Positions 46,698 to 55,321 of a DNA stretch of 64,000 bases are shown here, piece by piece (position 1 is the stretch's first letter; every line of letters begins with the position of its first letter). The stretch is from Desulfocarbo indianensis (GTDB taxonomy: Bacteria > Desulfobacterota > Desulfarculia > Desulfarculales > Desulfarculaceae). The stretch covers positions 124,001 through 188,000 of the forward strand of contig LBMP01000003.1 of the NCBI GenBank assembly GCA_001184205.1, in the 5' to 3' direction. Made by a program: the position numbers and the translations under genes. Below the pieces are notes generated by a model, which was given only the letters and a program-made list of their open reading frames with translations, did no database searches and was not told where the DNA came from.

Positions 46698-48086
46698 CTA
46701 CTTTATACCCGGACGGGCGGCCTTCAGCATGCCCGGAGCCCATTGCGAGGCCCCCAGGCAGTGCACATGGTGATACGTTCCCAATACTTGATGCATTAAA
46801 AGCCCACCCCACGAACCCAGGATTCCCTTGCCCCGCTGCACCTGGTAGGCGAACGAGGGCTGGAAACCCGGCTCCAGAGCGGGCTGGGAATAGTGGAATT
46901 CGTGCGCTTTGAACTCATATCCCATGGGTAAAAACGGGTTACGGCCCACCACCTTGCAGAAGGTGTAGCCATGGCCCTGCGGTTTTTTCTGCATGGCGAA
47001 ATCAACCGGGAAAATCCCGGCCATGGGGTGTTTTTCACCATCTGCGATGATGCTCTGGCCCAGGTACATCAGGCCGCCGCATTCGGCGTAGATGGGCAAG
47101 CCCTCCTTGGCGGCTTTTTGCACCTCCCGGCGAAAATCAACATTGCCGGCCAGGCGGGCCGCGTGGGTTTCGGGAAATCCTCCTCCCAGGTAGAGGGCGT
47201 CCAAGGCCGGCAGGCCGGCATCCTCCAGCGCCGAACAATACACCAGCTTGGCCCCGTGGTTGGCCAGGGCTTCCAGGTTTTCCGGGTAGTAGAAACCAAA
47301 GGCCGCGTCGCGCACCACCCCTATTACCGGTGCTTTTGCCGATGGCGTTTCCGAGGGAAACAATCCCTCGGGCGGGCGGCTTTCCCGCCAGTCCGGCGCG
47401 GAGCCCATCAGGTCCCACAAGGCGTCCACGTCCACGTGGGCGGCCACGCTGCGCGCGGCCAGGTGCAGGGCCTCGGCCACCGCCTGGTGCTCCTGGGGGG
47501 GCACCAGACCCATGTGGCGCTCGGGCAGGTTGAGGGACAGGCGCGGGACCGCTCCCAACACCGGGAGTCCCGTGTAGTCCTTGATGGCCTGGCGGATGAC
47601 CTTTTCCTGGCGGGCGTTGGCCACGGGGTTCAGCACCACGCCGGCCAGATTAAGCTCCGGGTCGAAATCCCGGCAGCCCAGGACCACCGCCGCCACGCTG
47701 CGCGAGGTCATGGAGCAATCCACGGCCACCACCACCGGGGCTTGCAGCCATTTGGCCAGTTCGGCCGTGGAATAGCTGCCCGCCGCGTCCATGCCGTCGA
47801 AAAGGCCCCGGTTGCCCTCCACCACCGCGGCGGCATAAGCCCGGCTGTGGTAGCCGAAGGAACGGATCACCTGCTCGCGGCCCATGAGATAGGGGTCCAG
47901 GTTGTGGCAGGCCGCGCCCGCGGCCTCGGCGTGCCAAAAGGGGTCGATGTAATCGGGCCCCTTTTTAAAGGGCGCCACCGATATCCCCCGGTCGCTGAGG
48001 GCTTGGATCAGCCCCAGGCTGAGGGTGGTCTTGCCCGAGCCGCCCCGCAAGGCGGCCATCACCAGTCTAGGCAGGACCCGGTTCAT
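46698..48086 (-). CDS. dsrN: DsrN/CbiA-type amidase (siroheme amidation)
   Basis: A 462-residue protein of the cobyrinate a,c-diamide synthase family: P-loop RGGSGKTTLSLGLI at the N-terminus and a class I glutamine amidotransferase domain with the nucleophile in IYAECGGLMYLGQ. In dsr operons the homologue DsrN amidates siroheme to siroamide, the DsrAB cofactor; the position between dsrB and dsrD supports that role over cobalamin synthesis. A strong hairpin (48115-48150) separates it from dsrB. The ribosome site is weak. Confidence 0.9.
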   Translation of the reverse strand: MNRVLPRLVMAALRGGSGKTTLSLGLIQALSDRGISVAPFKKGPDYIDPFWHAEAAGAACHNLDPYLMGREQVIRSFGYHSRAYAAAVVEGNRGLFDGMDAAGSYSTAELAKWLQAPVVVAVDCSMTSRSVAAVVLGCRDFDPELNLAGVVLNPVANARQEKVIRQAIKDYTGLPVLGAVPRLSLNLPERHMGLVPPQEHQAVAEALHLAARSVAAHVDVDALWDLMGSAPDWRESRPPEGLFPSETPSAKAPVIGVVRDAAFGFYYPENLEALANHGAKLVYCSALEDAGLPALDALYLGGGFPETHAARLAGNVDFRREVQKAAKEGLPIYAECGGLMYLGQSIIADGEKHPMAGIFPVDFAMQKKPQGHGYTFCKVVGRNPFLPMGYEFKAHEFHYSQPALEPGFQPSFAYQVQRGKGILGSWGGLLMHQVLGTYHHVHCLGASQWAPGMLKAARPGIK

Positions 48087-48114
48087 GGCGCTTTATCCGC
48101 TCCAGAAGCAAAGA

Positions 48115-48150
48115 CGCTACCCGGGACTTGATGATAAGTCCCGGGTAGCG
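48115..48150 (-). other. Strong hairpin between dsrB and dsrN
   Basis: A perfect 15-bp stem (CGCTACCCGGGACTT with its complement) and a 6-nt loop, 33 bp behind the dsrB stop. On the minus strand it is followed by TCTTTGCTT, not a full T run, so it may act as a partial terminator or protect the dsrAB message from 3' decay. Confidence 0.8.
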
Positions 48151-48182
48151 GCGTATTCAGATACTAACGACCCAGAGCAGTT

Positions 48183-49271
48183 CTACTTGGTGAACTTGAA
48201 CTGGGTGCTGTTCCGCCAGGTGGTCATGGCCAGGCGGTAGTCGTCGATGTGGTGGTGGCTGAATTCGATGCCGGTCTTCTCGAAGAAGCGCTCCCAGCCG
48301 ATGCGCTCGGCCCACTCGCCGATACGCTCGTACTTGTTGGCGTCCTTGGCATAGACCTCAACGATGTTCCGGATGGCCTTCACGGTGGAGGGCCAACGCG
48401 GGGGCTCGTTGGGGATGAAGGGAATAGCCAACTTGGAGAACTTGGGCATGGACCGGGTGTTGGAAACCTTGCCGCCCACCCACAGCGCGATACCGTCGCC
48501 GTCGGCGTCGGCCAGCGGCATGGCGGGGCACATGGTGTAGCAGTTGCCGCAGAACATGCAGCGGTCGGCGTTCACCGCCACGCTCTTGAAGTCATCCACC
48601 TTGGACGGCTTGATGGCCGCGGTGGGGCAAGCAGCGATGGTGGTGGGGATTTCGCACATCTTGTCCAAGTGGGAGTGCTCGATGACCGGGGGTTTGCGGT
48701 GCACGCCCAGGATGGAGATGTCCGAGCAGTGCACGGCGCCGCACATGTTCAGGCAGCAGGCCAGGGAGATGCGCACCTGGGCCGGCAGCTTGTGGGAGCC
48801 GAAGTACTCGAACAGATCGTCCATCACCGACTTCACGATGCCGGAGGCGTCGATGGCCGGAGTGTGGCAGTGCACCCAGCCCTGGGTGTGCACGATGTTG
48901 GTGACGCCGGCGCCGGTGCCGCCGATGGGCAGCACGCCGGTGTCGCTCAGAGCCTTCTTCAGGGGCTCGACCTTGGACTGGTCATCCACCATGAACTCGA
49001 TGTTGTTGCGGGTGGTGAAACGGAAGAAGCCACCGCAATGCTCATCGGCGATCTTGCAGATCCTCTCCAGGTGGACGAGGGTCATCAAGCGGGTGCCGCC
49101 ACAGCGAACCGTGAAGACCTTGGCGCCGCTCTCGGAGACGTGGACCATGACGCCCGGCTCCAAGAGGTCATGATGGGCCCATTTGCCGTAGTTGTCCTTG
49201 ATGATCTGGGGCCACATTTCATCATACTTGGGCGGCCCAATATCGGTGATACGTTCAGCCATATCAGCCAT
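48183..49271 (-). CDS. dsrB: Dissimilatory sulfite reductase subunit beta
   Basis: A 362-residue subunit. The siroheme/[4Fe-4S] ligand region ([13 protein letters not shown]) and the ferredoxin domain ([15 protein letters not shown]) are intact, and [14 protein letters not shown] is the usual DsrB segment. The a2b2 enzyme reduces sulfite, passing sulfur to DsrC. GGAGG lies 9 bp before ATG 49271; an ATG three codons later is an alternative. It follows dsrA by 27 bp. Confidence 0.98.
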   Translation of the reverse strand: MADMAERITDIGPPKYDEMWPQIIKDNYGKWAHHDLLEPGVMVHVSESGAKVFTVRCGGTRLMTLVHLERICKIADEHCGGFFRFTTRNNIEFMVDDQSKVEPLKKALSDTGVLPIGGTGAGVTNIVHTQGWVHCHTPAIDASGIVKSVMDDLFEYFGSHKLPAQVRISLACCLNMCGAVHCSDISILGVHRKPPVIEHSHLDKMCEIPTTIAACPTAAIKPSKVDDFKSVAVNADRCMFCGNCYTMCPAMPLADADGDGIALWVGGKVSNTRSMPKFSKLAIPFIPNEPPRWPSTVKAIRNIVEVYAKDANKYERIGEWAERIGWERFFEKTGIEFSHHHIDDYRLAMTTWRNSTQFKFTK

Positions 49272-49298
49272 GTATTATATCCTCCTTATAAGATCGCC

Positions 49299-50570
49299 CT
49301 AGCGAGCGTGACGCTTGCGGTAGTCCTCGATCTGGCGCTCGAAGCCGCCCGGCACCTCGTCTTCTTTGTAGAAGATGTAGGGGTTGGAACGAGGCTCCTT
49401 GATCATCTGCGGAATGGGATCCAGCTCGCAGGCCTTGATGAAGGCGGACAGGCCCAGGCGCTGGATCAACTCACCGATGCGCTCACGGTTCTTGCCGTTC
49501 TCATCCCACCAATCCCACATCTTCTCGACGAACTCCTTGAACTCGTCGTAAGGCTCTTCCATCTTGATGAAGGGGATGATCACCGAACCCATCTGGGCGC
49601 CCTCGAGAATGGGGGCCTTGGCGCCGATGAGGATGGTGGCGCCGGTGTCGGTGCCGGGGCGCAGAGCCTGGGGCATCATGTTGATGCAGTGCATGCAGCG
49701 GGTGCACTCAGCGTCGTTGATCTTGAGGGTCTTGCCGTCAAAGGCCATGCACTGGGTGGGGCACAGGTCGCAGACGTCCTTTTGGATGTCCAGCTTGGTC
49801 CCCTGGCCGTGGGCGCCGCCGTTGGCCGACAGCTCGCCGCCGGCATAGGCCGCCACCGCCTTCTGGTCGATGCGGATGTTGTCGCGCCAGGTGCCGATGA
49901 TGGAGCAGTCGGAGCGGGCGATGGAAGCCACGCAGTCATTAGGACAGCCGGAAACCTTGAACTTGAACTTGTAGGGCCAGGCCGGACGGTGCAGTTCGTC
50001 CTGGAACTCCTGAGTCAGGTTGTAGCAGATATCCTGGGTGTCGATGCAGCCCCACTCGCAACGGGCCTTGCCCACGCAGCAGGAGGGGGTGCGCAGAGCC
50101 GATCCGGAGCCGCCCAAGTCCCAGCCCTTGCGGGTGAGCTCGGCGAAGATGGGCTCCAGTTGCTCGGTGAAGGCGCCCAACAGGATGATGTCGCCGGTGG
50201 AGCCGTGCATGTTCAGCATGCCGCTGCCCCGGCGGTCCCAAATGTCCATGATCTCGCGCAGGCGCTCGGTCTTGTAGAATTTGGACGCGGGCTGGTTGAC
50301 GCGCAGGGTGTGGAAGTGCTCCACGCCGGGGAACTTATCGGGCACGTCGGAATAACGGCCGATAACGCCGCCGCCGTAGCCCAGCACGCCCACGATGCCG
50401 CCGTGCTTCCAATGGCCCTCCTTGTCATTGTAGGAGAGCTCGAGCTGGCCCAAAAGGTCTGCGCAAGCGTCTTTACCGGCTTCGGCCTGGGCCTTGATGT
50501 CGGTAACGAAGCTCGGCCAAGGCCCCTTTTCCAGCTCATCCAGCATCGGAGTTTGATGCTTTATAGCCAT
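49299..50570 (-). CDS. dsrA: Dissimilatory sulfite reductase subunit alpha
   Basis: A 423-residue subunit. Siroheme/[4Fe-4S] motifs appear in TPSCCVGKARCEWGCIDTQ and VSGCPNDCVASIARSD, followed by the inserted ferredoxin domain (CDLCPTQC, CTRCMHC). The SGMLNMHGSTGDI region near the active site is conserved. It is the first gene of dsrA-dsrB-dsrN-dsrD, read from the consensus promoter at 50810-50838 through a leader of about 230 nt. GGAGG lies 9 bp before the ATG. Confidence 0.98.
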   Translation of the reverse strand: MAIKHQTPMLDELEKGPWPSFVTDIKAQAEAGKDACADLLGQLELSYNDKEGHWKHGGIVGVLGYGGGVIGRYSDVPDKFPGVEHFHTLRVNQPASKFYKTERLREIMDIWDRRGSGMLNMHGSTGDIILLGAFTEQLEPIFAELTRKGWDLGGSGSALRTPSCCVGKARCEWGCIDTQDICYNLTQEFQDELHRPAWPYKFKFKVSGCPNDCVASIARSDCSIIGTWRDNIRIDQKAVAAYAGGELSANGGAHGQGTKLDIQKDVCDLCPTQCMAFDGKTLKINDAECTRCMHCINMMPQALRPGTDTGATILIGAKAPILEGAQMGSVIIPFIKMEEPYDEFKEFVEKMWDWWDENGKNRERIGELIQRLGLSAFIKACELDPIPQMIKEPRSNPYIFYKEDEVPGGFERQIEDYRKRHAR

Positions 50571-50950
50571 TCGTTGGTACCTCCGTCTGAGTTTCTGATA
50601 GGGGAACTCACCTTATCTTAGAAACGGTCCCCAGACCCTCCAGTTTTCTAGCTAAAGGCAGGTCCGAGATTTTGTCCTCGGCCTAAAAAGCCGGAACCAC
50701 CCCAGCCCTTTCCGGTGGGCGCGGGCCCTCAAATTTGGCCGGAAGTGGGCTAACTGACCGTTATTCCTACTTGGAACTCCAGAAAGTCCCTAACTTCACA
50801 ATGGTCGAGATTATAGGAACCCCTAGGAGTCCTGTCAACCAAAAAAACCAAGCAAGCCGCTTGCCAGCGCCGGCGCACCGGCCTAAAATTTGCCACGCCC
50901 AAAGGCGCTTAGGCAGACCGGCCGCCAACCAGGAACCGCATGGGAGCACC
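50571..50950. other. Divergent region between dsrA and the small Cys-tail gene
   Basis: 380 bp without a convincing gene. It contains the dsrA promoter (50810-50838) and a long GC-rich leader with inverted repeats near 50685-50750. An in-frame ATG at 50735 would extend the rightward gene, but has no ribosome site. Confidence 0.6.
50810..50838 (-). promoter_or_regulatory. Consensus sigma70 promoter of dsrAB
   Basis: On the minus strand a perfect TTGACA (50838-50833), a 17-bp spacer and a perfect TATAAT (50815-50810). Confidence 0.9.
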
Positions 50951-51220
50951 ATGATAAGTCCCGACCATCCCGACATCCCCCGGCGCTACGAAGCCCTGTA
51001 TCAACGCGTGCGCGCCCAGGGCGTGGAGCAATGGCTCAAGGAGAACCTGGAGGGCCCCAGTCTAGAGGGGCTTATCTATCTGTGCAAGTTCGCCTTTTTC
51101 ACCGCTCTAATCACCAAGGCCGAGATCGGCTCCATCCTGGAGCTTGACGCCGGTGAGCGCCGCCAACTGGTCAAGAGCTGGTACGACGATCACCGGGAAA
51201 AGGGCTGCGGCACCTGTTAG
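50951..51220 (+). CDS. Small protein with C-terminal CGTC motif
   Basis: An 89-residue protein starting at ATG 50951, five bases behind GGGAG. It is predicted helical and soluble, with the core EGLIYLCKFAFFTALITKAE, and ends in HREKGCGTC, a CxxC pair at the very C-terminus. It is divergent from dsrA and convergent with the SYLF gene. A mobile C-terminal Cys pair is reminiscent of the swinging Cys arm of DsrC, but the rest of the sequence is unlike DsrC. Function unknown; a thiol carrier or metal-binding role is only a guess. Confidence 0.7.
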   Translation: MISPDHPDIPRRYEALYQRVRAQGVEQWLKENLEGPSLEGLIYLCKFAFFTALITKAEIGSILELDAGERRQLVKSWYDDHREKGCGTC

Positions 51221-51239
51221 GGCGGGCGGCTGCGGCGCT

Positions 51240-51950
51240 TTATTTGGGCGGCATGTGATCGAAACGGGTCAGGGCCTGGCTGAGCCTCTGGGCCTCGGGC
51301 GGCAGGGGAACCTTGCCGCCGCTCAGTATCTCCCAGGTGGAATACTTGTGCCCGTAATAGGCCTGGTTGGCCTCGGCGTCGGTTTCCAGGCCCGAGCCCT
51401 CCAGGCTGGCCCCGGCGAAAGCCCCCTTGGAACGCGAATAAGAATAAATATCAGCTTTCAGGCTGGCCGCGCTCAGGCCGGCCTCGGTGGCGCGCCCCCA
51501 GGGTCCGGCCACCACCGAGGCGTCCACGCCGAACTTGACCTGGTTGTTGATGATGCCGTCCAGGCCCCTCTGGTTGACCACCACCATGAAAAGATCCATG
51601 GCCTGGGCGCCGATCTGGAAACCCACCGAAGCCGCGCCGGTGCGTATGAAGGAGGGCGGCCCCCAGGAACCGTCCGCCAGGCGGGCCACCACCACGCCGT
51701 GGCCGTATTTGCCGCCCACCACGAAACCGGCCTTGACCATGTTGGGAATGATGACCACCGCCTTGGAGCGCCGCAGCAGCCAACGGGGAGCGTCGGCATC
51801 GGGCGAACCCATGAACTCCTGCACCAAAATGGCGGCCTTTTCTATCTCCAAACGGGCCTCGTTCTGGTCCATGGCCAGGGCAGGCCCCGCCAGCATGGCC
51901 AGCATGATCCAAGCGGCGAACAGCATTGGCAAACGAACCCCAAGTTTCAT
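51240..51950 (-). CDS. SYLF/Ysc84 domain lipid-binding protein
   Basis: A 236-residue exported protein with a signal peptide (cleavage near PALAMDQ). The SYLF domain runs from about 45 to 215: SKAVVIIPNMVKAGFVVGGK, then GPPSFIRTGAASVGFQIGAQ and VVNQRGLDGIINNQVKFG. Homologues bind phosphoinositides or other lipids in eukaryotes; in bacteria they are exported proteins of unknown role. It is followed by an AT-short gap to the TPR gene. Confidence 0.9.
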   Translation of the reverse strand: MKLGVRLPMLFAAWIMLAMLAGPALAMDQNEARLEIEKAAILVQEFMGSPDADAPRWLLRRSKAVVIIPNMVKAGFVVGGKYGHGVVVARLADGSWGPPSFIRTGAASVGFQIGAQAMDLFMVVVNQRGLDGIINNQVKFGVDASVVAGPWGRATEAGLSAASLKADIYSYSRSKGAFAGASLEGSGLETDAEANQAYYGHKYSTWEILSGGKVPLPPEAQRLSQALTRFDHMPPK

Positions 51951-51981
51951 AAAGCCTCTCCGTATGAATGGTTTTGAATGA

Positions 51982-52692
51982 TCAATCAGCCAAACTCTCC
52001 ATCACGTCCTCCACCTGGGAGGCGCGCTGCAATTGGCCCAAGCTCTTGTACACGTCCCGCGCCTGCGCAAAGGCGGCCAGAGCGTCGTCCTTGCGCGCCA
52101 AGGCCGAAAGCATGGTCCCCACCCCCACCGCGGCCAGGGCCGTGCGCTGGTGATCGCCCAGCTCTATGGTCAGGCGGCCCAGTGCGCGGTAGGCGCCCAA
52201 GGCCTCTTCCTGGCGGTTCATGCCGCGGTAGATGCCGGCCAGGTATTGCCAGAACAACACCTGCGCCACCTTGTCGCCCGCGTTCTCGGCTATGACCAGC
52301 GCCTTTTCCAAACACTGGGCCGCCTCTTCCTGGCGGCCCGCGGTCAGGAATATCTGGCTGCCGGTCTCCAGCGCCTTGACCTGGCCGGCCAGGTCCTGGT
52401 CCCGCTCAAAAAAGGCCAGGGCTCCCTTGGCCAGTTCCTCGGCCTGGGCCAGTTGGCCGCGCGCCAAGGCCACCTGGGCCAGGGCCACGTCCGAATGGGC
52501 CGCCCCGCTCAGGTGCTCCAGCTTGCCGCACATGTAGCGCGCCTCGTCCAGGGCCTCGAAGGCCTCGTCATAGCGCTCGCGCTCCAGCCAGGCCAGCCCC
52601 ACCCTGAAAAGGGCGTTGGTCACGGCCTCGTCTACATCATCATGCCGCGCATCTTCCAGTTTGGCCAGAGCGTCTTCCAAATCTATTTTCAA
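51982..52692 (-). CDS. TPR-repeat protein
   Basis: A 236-residue cytoplasmic protein of about five TPR units (for example ALFRVGLAWLERERYDEAFE and DDALAAFAQARDVYKSLGQL). Initiation is probably at TTG 52692, which has GGGAGAA six bases upstream and lies 11 bp behind the yjbQ-2 stop codon; the longer open frame upstream is inside that gene. It probably forms a two-gene unit with yjbQ-2. No catalytic domain is visible. Confidence 0.8.
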   Translation of the reverse strand: MKIDLEDALAKLEDARHDDVDEAVTNALFRVGLAWLERERYDEAFEALDEARYMCGKLEHLSGAAHSDVALAQVALARGQLAQAEELAKGALAFFERDQDLAGQVKALETGSQIFLTAGRQEEAAQCLEKALVIAENAGDKVAQVLFWQYLAGIYRGMNRQEEALGAYRALGRLTIELGDHQRTALAAVGVGTMLSALARKDDALAAFAQARDVYKSLGQLQRASQVEDVMESLAD

Positions 52693-52703
52693 TTGACTTC
52701 TCC

Positions 52704-53099
52704 CTAAACCCCGCGCACGTCGATCAGCGCCTTGCGGGTGCGGGGCCCGTCGAACTCCATGAAAAAAACTCCCTGCCAGGTGCCCAGGCTCAGGCGTCCC
52801 TGCCTGACCGGCAGGCGCACGCCGCCGCCCACCAGCACGCTTTTCACGTGGGCGGCGGCGTTGCCCTCGGCATGCCGGTAGCCGTCCCGCCAAGGTACCA
52901 GTTTGTCCAGGGTGGTCAATATGTCTTGCATCACGTCCGGGTCCGCGGCCTCGTTCACCGCCACCGCCGCCGTGGTGTGGGGGATGAACACCTCGCACCA
53001 GCCCTCGGCCACGCCAGAAGCTGCCACCGCCTCCCGCACCTCATGGGTGATATCCTTGGCCTGGGCGTGGGCGCTGGTCTTGATTTCGATAAGCGGCAT
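52704..53099 (-). CDS. yjbQ: YjbQ/UPF0047 family protein, copy 2
   Basis: A 131-residue protein of the same family as 36349-36774: VFIPHTTAAVAVNEAADPDV, WRDGYRHAEGNAAAHVKSVL and LGTWQGVFFMEFDGPRTRK. It keeps the conserved His/Asp/Glu pocket better than copy 1 (HAEGNAAAH against HSHLRAAL). The two copies are diverged throughout, so they probably differ in substrate or partner. Confidence 0.92.
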   Translation of the reverse strand: MPLIEIKTSAHAQAKDITHEVREAVAASGVAEGWCEVFIPHTTAAVAVNEAADPDVMQDILTTLDKLVPWRDGYRHAEGNAAAHVKSVLVGGGVRLPVRQGRLSLGTWQGVFFMEFDGPRTRKALIDVRGV

Positions 53100-53192
53100 G
53101 GCGTCCTTCCTTTAAATGCCTTAAATTGACAAGGCAATAATCAGGCGTCAAACTTGTTTAACAGTCAATAATTCATGCCAGGAGCCGTCTCC

Positions 53193-53855
53193 ATGAAGCT
53201 CGCCGATGATCTCTACGCATACCCCTGGTCCCAGACCACGGTCAACAATTGTAACACCTATCTTCTGGGCGGCGGCAGCCCGGTCATGTTCGACCCCGGC
53301 CACGCCCAGCTATACGGCAACGTGGAACTGGGCCTCAGCTCCGACGGCATCAAGGAAGCGCCCGCCCTGGTGGTGCTCACCCATTGCCACCCGGATCACG
53401 TGGAGGCGGCGCTAAGCCTGCAAAAGCTGGGTTGCCGCCTGGCCATGCACCCCGCGGAGGTGGAATACATGCAGGGCGAGGGGCGCGCCCTGGCCGCGGC
53501 CATGGGCCTCAATCTGGGCGAGATCACCATCGACGTGTTTTTGGAGGAAGGCGAGCTTCAGGTGGGCGAGCACGCCATGCAGGTGATTCACACCCCCGGC
53601 CATTCACCCGGCCACATCTGTCTTTATCTGCCCCGCCACAAGGCGCTGGTGGCGGGCGATTTGGTCTTCGCCCAGGGCGTGGGCCGGGTGGACTTCCCCG
53701 GCGGCGACGGCCAGGCCCTGAAGGAATCCATCAACCGGGTGGCCGCCCTGGATCTGGAGATGGTGCTGCCCGGCCACGGCCCCATCATCAAGGGCGCGGA
53801 CATGGTGCGCCGCAATTTCGAGATCATAACCCAGGTCTATTTCGGCATGCTGTAG
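53193..53855 (+). CDS. MBL-fold metallo-hydrolase
   Basis: A 220-residue metallo-beta-lactamase-fold protein. ATG 53193 is chosen for the AGGAG eight bases upstream. The metal-binding motif THCHPDHVEA, the HTPGHSPGHICLYL histidine, the GDLVF Asp and the GHGPII His are all in place, so the dinuclear site is complete. It may be a hydroxyacylglutathione hydrolase/glyoxalase II-like thioesterase; no extra domain (rubredoxin, flavodoxin) is present. Divergent from yjbQ-2. Confidence 0.88.
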   Translation: MKLADDLYAYPWSQTTVNNCNTYLLGGGSPVMFDPGHAQLYGNVELGLSSDGIKEAPALVVLTHCHPDHVEAALSLQKLGCRLAMHPAEVEYMQGEGRALAAAMGLNLGEITIDVFLEEGELQVGEHAMQVIHTPGHSPGHICLYLPRHKALVAGDLVFAQGVGRVDFPGGDGQALKESINRVAALDLEMVLPGHGPIIKGADMVRRNFEIITQVYFGML

Positions 53856-53891
53856 GCAGGGCACGGCCCTCCCCCGCCGCGGCAAGGCGCC

Positions 53892-54440
53892 TCAGGCCAG
53901 ATTCAGCACTTCGGCGGTATCGCGCAGCGCCGCCTGGTAGAGCTTTCTGCCTTCGGCCAGGGCGTCGTCGCGCCTTTCCGCGAAGCCGGGATGCGCCAGG
54001 GGATTGGGGCGCACCGCCGAGCCGCCGATGCCGGCCCGGGCCAGGTCATTCTTCATTTCGGCGGCCAGGTTGTCGGCCAGTTGGTTTTCCGCCTCCGCCA
54101 TGGCCCCCAGGGCCTTGCTCAGGCGCTTGATGGCCTGCGGCGCGCCGCTGTCGTGTTCGGTCAGCGCCGCCAGTCCCGCCAGGGCGCGGGAAGGCGTCTG
54201 GGAAAGCCCTTCCAAAAGGATCCGGCCCGCGGCTTGGCGGGCGGCGGCTTTGCCCCCGCCGCTCAGGGAGCCCATCTCCGCGGCCATGGCCGCCGGATCG
54301 AGCTGGCCGATGAGAAGCTTGCGCGCAGCCACCTGGCCGCGCTTGGCGCCCTCTTCCCTGGCTATCTCCTCGCTGCCGCCGCCTCCCAGGGCCGCGGCCC
54401 TTTCCAGGGCTATCTCCAGGCTGGATTTGATCTCCGGCAC
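53892..54440 (-). CDS. Alanine-rich helical protein, unknown
   Basis: A 182-residue protein, very rich in Ala, Leu and Glu, predicted nearly all helical, without signal peptide or membrane segment. It has no Cys and no motif I recognise. It lies 55 bp behind the DsrE-like pair on the same strand and may be the last gene of that unit, or separate. Real coding sequence is supported by consistent codon-position GC and by the absence of a better frame. Confidence 0.6.
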   Translation of the reverse strand: MPEIKSSLEIALERAAALGGGGSEEIAREEGAKRGQVAARKLLIGQLDPAAMAAEMGSLSGGGKAAARQAAGRILLEGLSQTPSRALAGLAALTEHDSGAPQAIKRLSKALGAMAEAENQLADNLAAEMKNDLARAGIGGSAVRPNPLAHPGFAERRDDALAEGRKLYQAALRDTAEVLNLA

Positions 54441-54495
54441 GACTTCCCCAATCCTAAAGCTATAGATTATATAATCCTATAACATCCTGATATTA

Positions 54496-54807
54496 CTAGA
54501 ACGGTATCAGCAGGTCGCAGTCCCGCATCTTGGGCGCCATGTCTTGCAGGGACAACAAGGCCAAATTCTCATACTTGTCAGCGTCGGCCTGCACCGTGGT
54601 GTAGAATTCGGCTTCCATCTCCTCCACGAACATCTCCAGGTGCTCCACGAATTCATCCTCGCTCATTTCAGGCGGAAGCTGAACCGGAGCGTCCACCATG
54701 AAAAGATAGCACCAGAAGTTTTCCGTCAACAGCCCGAAAAGGGAACGCATGCCTTCCCAGGAATCATTGGCGTCGTTGATGATTATACCAACTTTCTTGA
54801 CCTTCAT
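54496..54807 (-). CDS. DsrE-like small protein A
   Basis: A 103-residue protein with the alpha/beta start KVKKVGIIINDANDSWEGM and the C-terminal strand MRDCDLLIPF, matching in pattern the neighbouring DsrE-like protein. ATG 54807 is chosen because GGAG lies seven bases upstream. The conserved Cys positions of sulfur-carrying DsrE proteins are only partly kept (one Cys in the first helix region, one near the end). It follows DsrE-like protein B by 41 bp in the hdrCB unit. Confidence 0.65.
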   Translation of the reverse strand: MKVKKVGIIINDANDSWEGMRSLFGLLTENFWCYLFMVDAPVQLPPEMSEDEFVEHLEMFVEEMEAEFYTTVQADADKYENLALLSLQDMAPKMRDCDLLIPF

Positions 54808-54848
54808 CGCCTGGCTCCAATACAAAAATAATCAACAGTGCGTGGCAA

Positions 54849-55160
54849 CTAGAGAACGATATAGCGATCGCAATCCTCGATCAGCATGGCGTTCCGCATT
54901 TGGGTGCCGAAGTCTTCATCCGCCACCCCGGGAACCGGTTTCTTGAGCCCCCTTTTTTCAAAACCGATGTTGCACAGGCGAATGTGGCAATATTTCTCCA
55001 GCTCGCCGAAATCCTGGCGCTGCGTCAGCAGCACGCCCTCATTGGAGAGAAACACCTCCACCTCTTTGCCAGCCTTGACGGCGGCCCGGCATATGCCTAT
55101 CAGATGATCGAAATGTTCATCCGAGCTTACGAAAACTCCCAATTTACCGGCCATTATCAT
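54849..55160 (-). CDS. DsrE-like small protein B
   Basis: A 103-residue DsrE/DsrF-like protein: GKLGVFVSSDEHFDHLIGIC, then VEVFLSNEGVLL, LCNIGFEKRGL and the closing IEDCDRYIVL. DsrE-family proteins form small oligomers that carry or sense sulfur on Cys residues; several Cys are present here. ATG 55160 follows GGAGCGGG; ATG 55154 is equally possible. It lies 161 bp behind the hdrCB gene, beyond a terminator-like hairpin, so co-transcription would depend on read-through. Confidence 0.75.
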   Translation of the reverse strand: MIMAGKLGVFVSSDEHFDHLIGICRAAVKAGKEVEVFLSNEGVLLTQRQDFGELEKYCHIRLCNIGFEKRGLKKPVPGVADEDFGTQMRNAMLIEDCDRYIVL

Positions 55161-55263
55161 CCCGCTCCAATTCAGCATGCCCTTCGGCGGTAATTGACAC
55201 GTTCTTTTTTGCACAATTGCTAATATAGCACCAATACACCTGCATGCAAGCGGTGTTTTGGCC

Positions 55264-55297
55264 AGAAAAAGGCCCGCCTGCGAGCAGACGGGCCTTG
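55264..55297 (-). terminator. Terminator behind the hdrCB-like gene
   Basis: On the minus strand AAGGCCCG-TCTG and CAGG-CGGGCCTT form a stem around CTCG, followed by five T in a row. Confidence 0.85.
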
Positions 55298-55321
55298 AAA
55301 CGCCGATTTATGGCCTAAGGG

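Noticed and set aside
48249-50621. A 790-codon open frame opposite dsrA and dsrB
   Set aside because: It is a GC-skew shadow of two certain genes, rich in Gly, His, Val and Ala and without any family motif.
50735-50950. Upstream start for the small CGTC protein
   Set aside because: No ribosome site there, composition becomes non-coding, and it would cross the dsrA promoter; ATG 50951 has GGGAG.
36349-53099. The two yjbQ genes as a recent duplication
   Set aside because: They are diverged throughout and sit in unrelated contexts.
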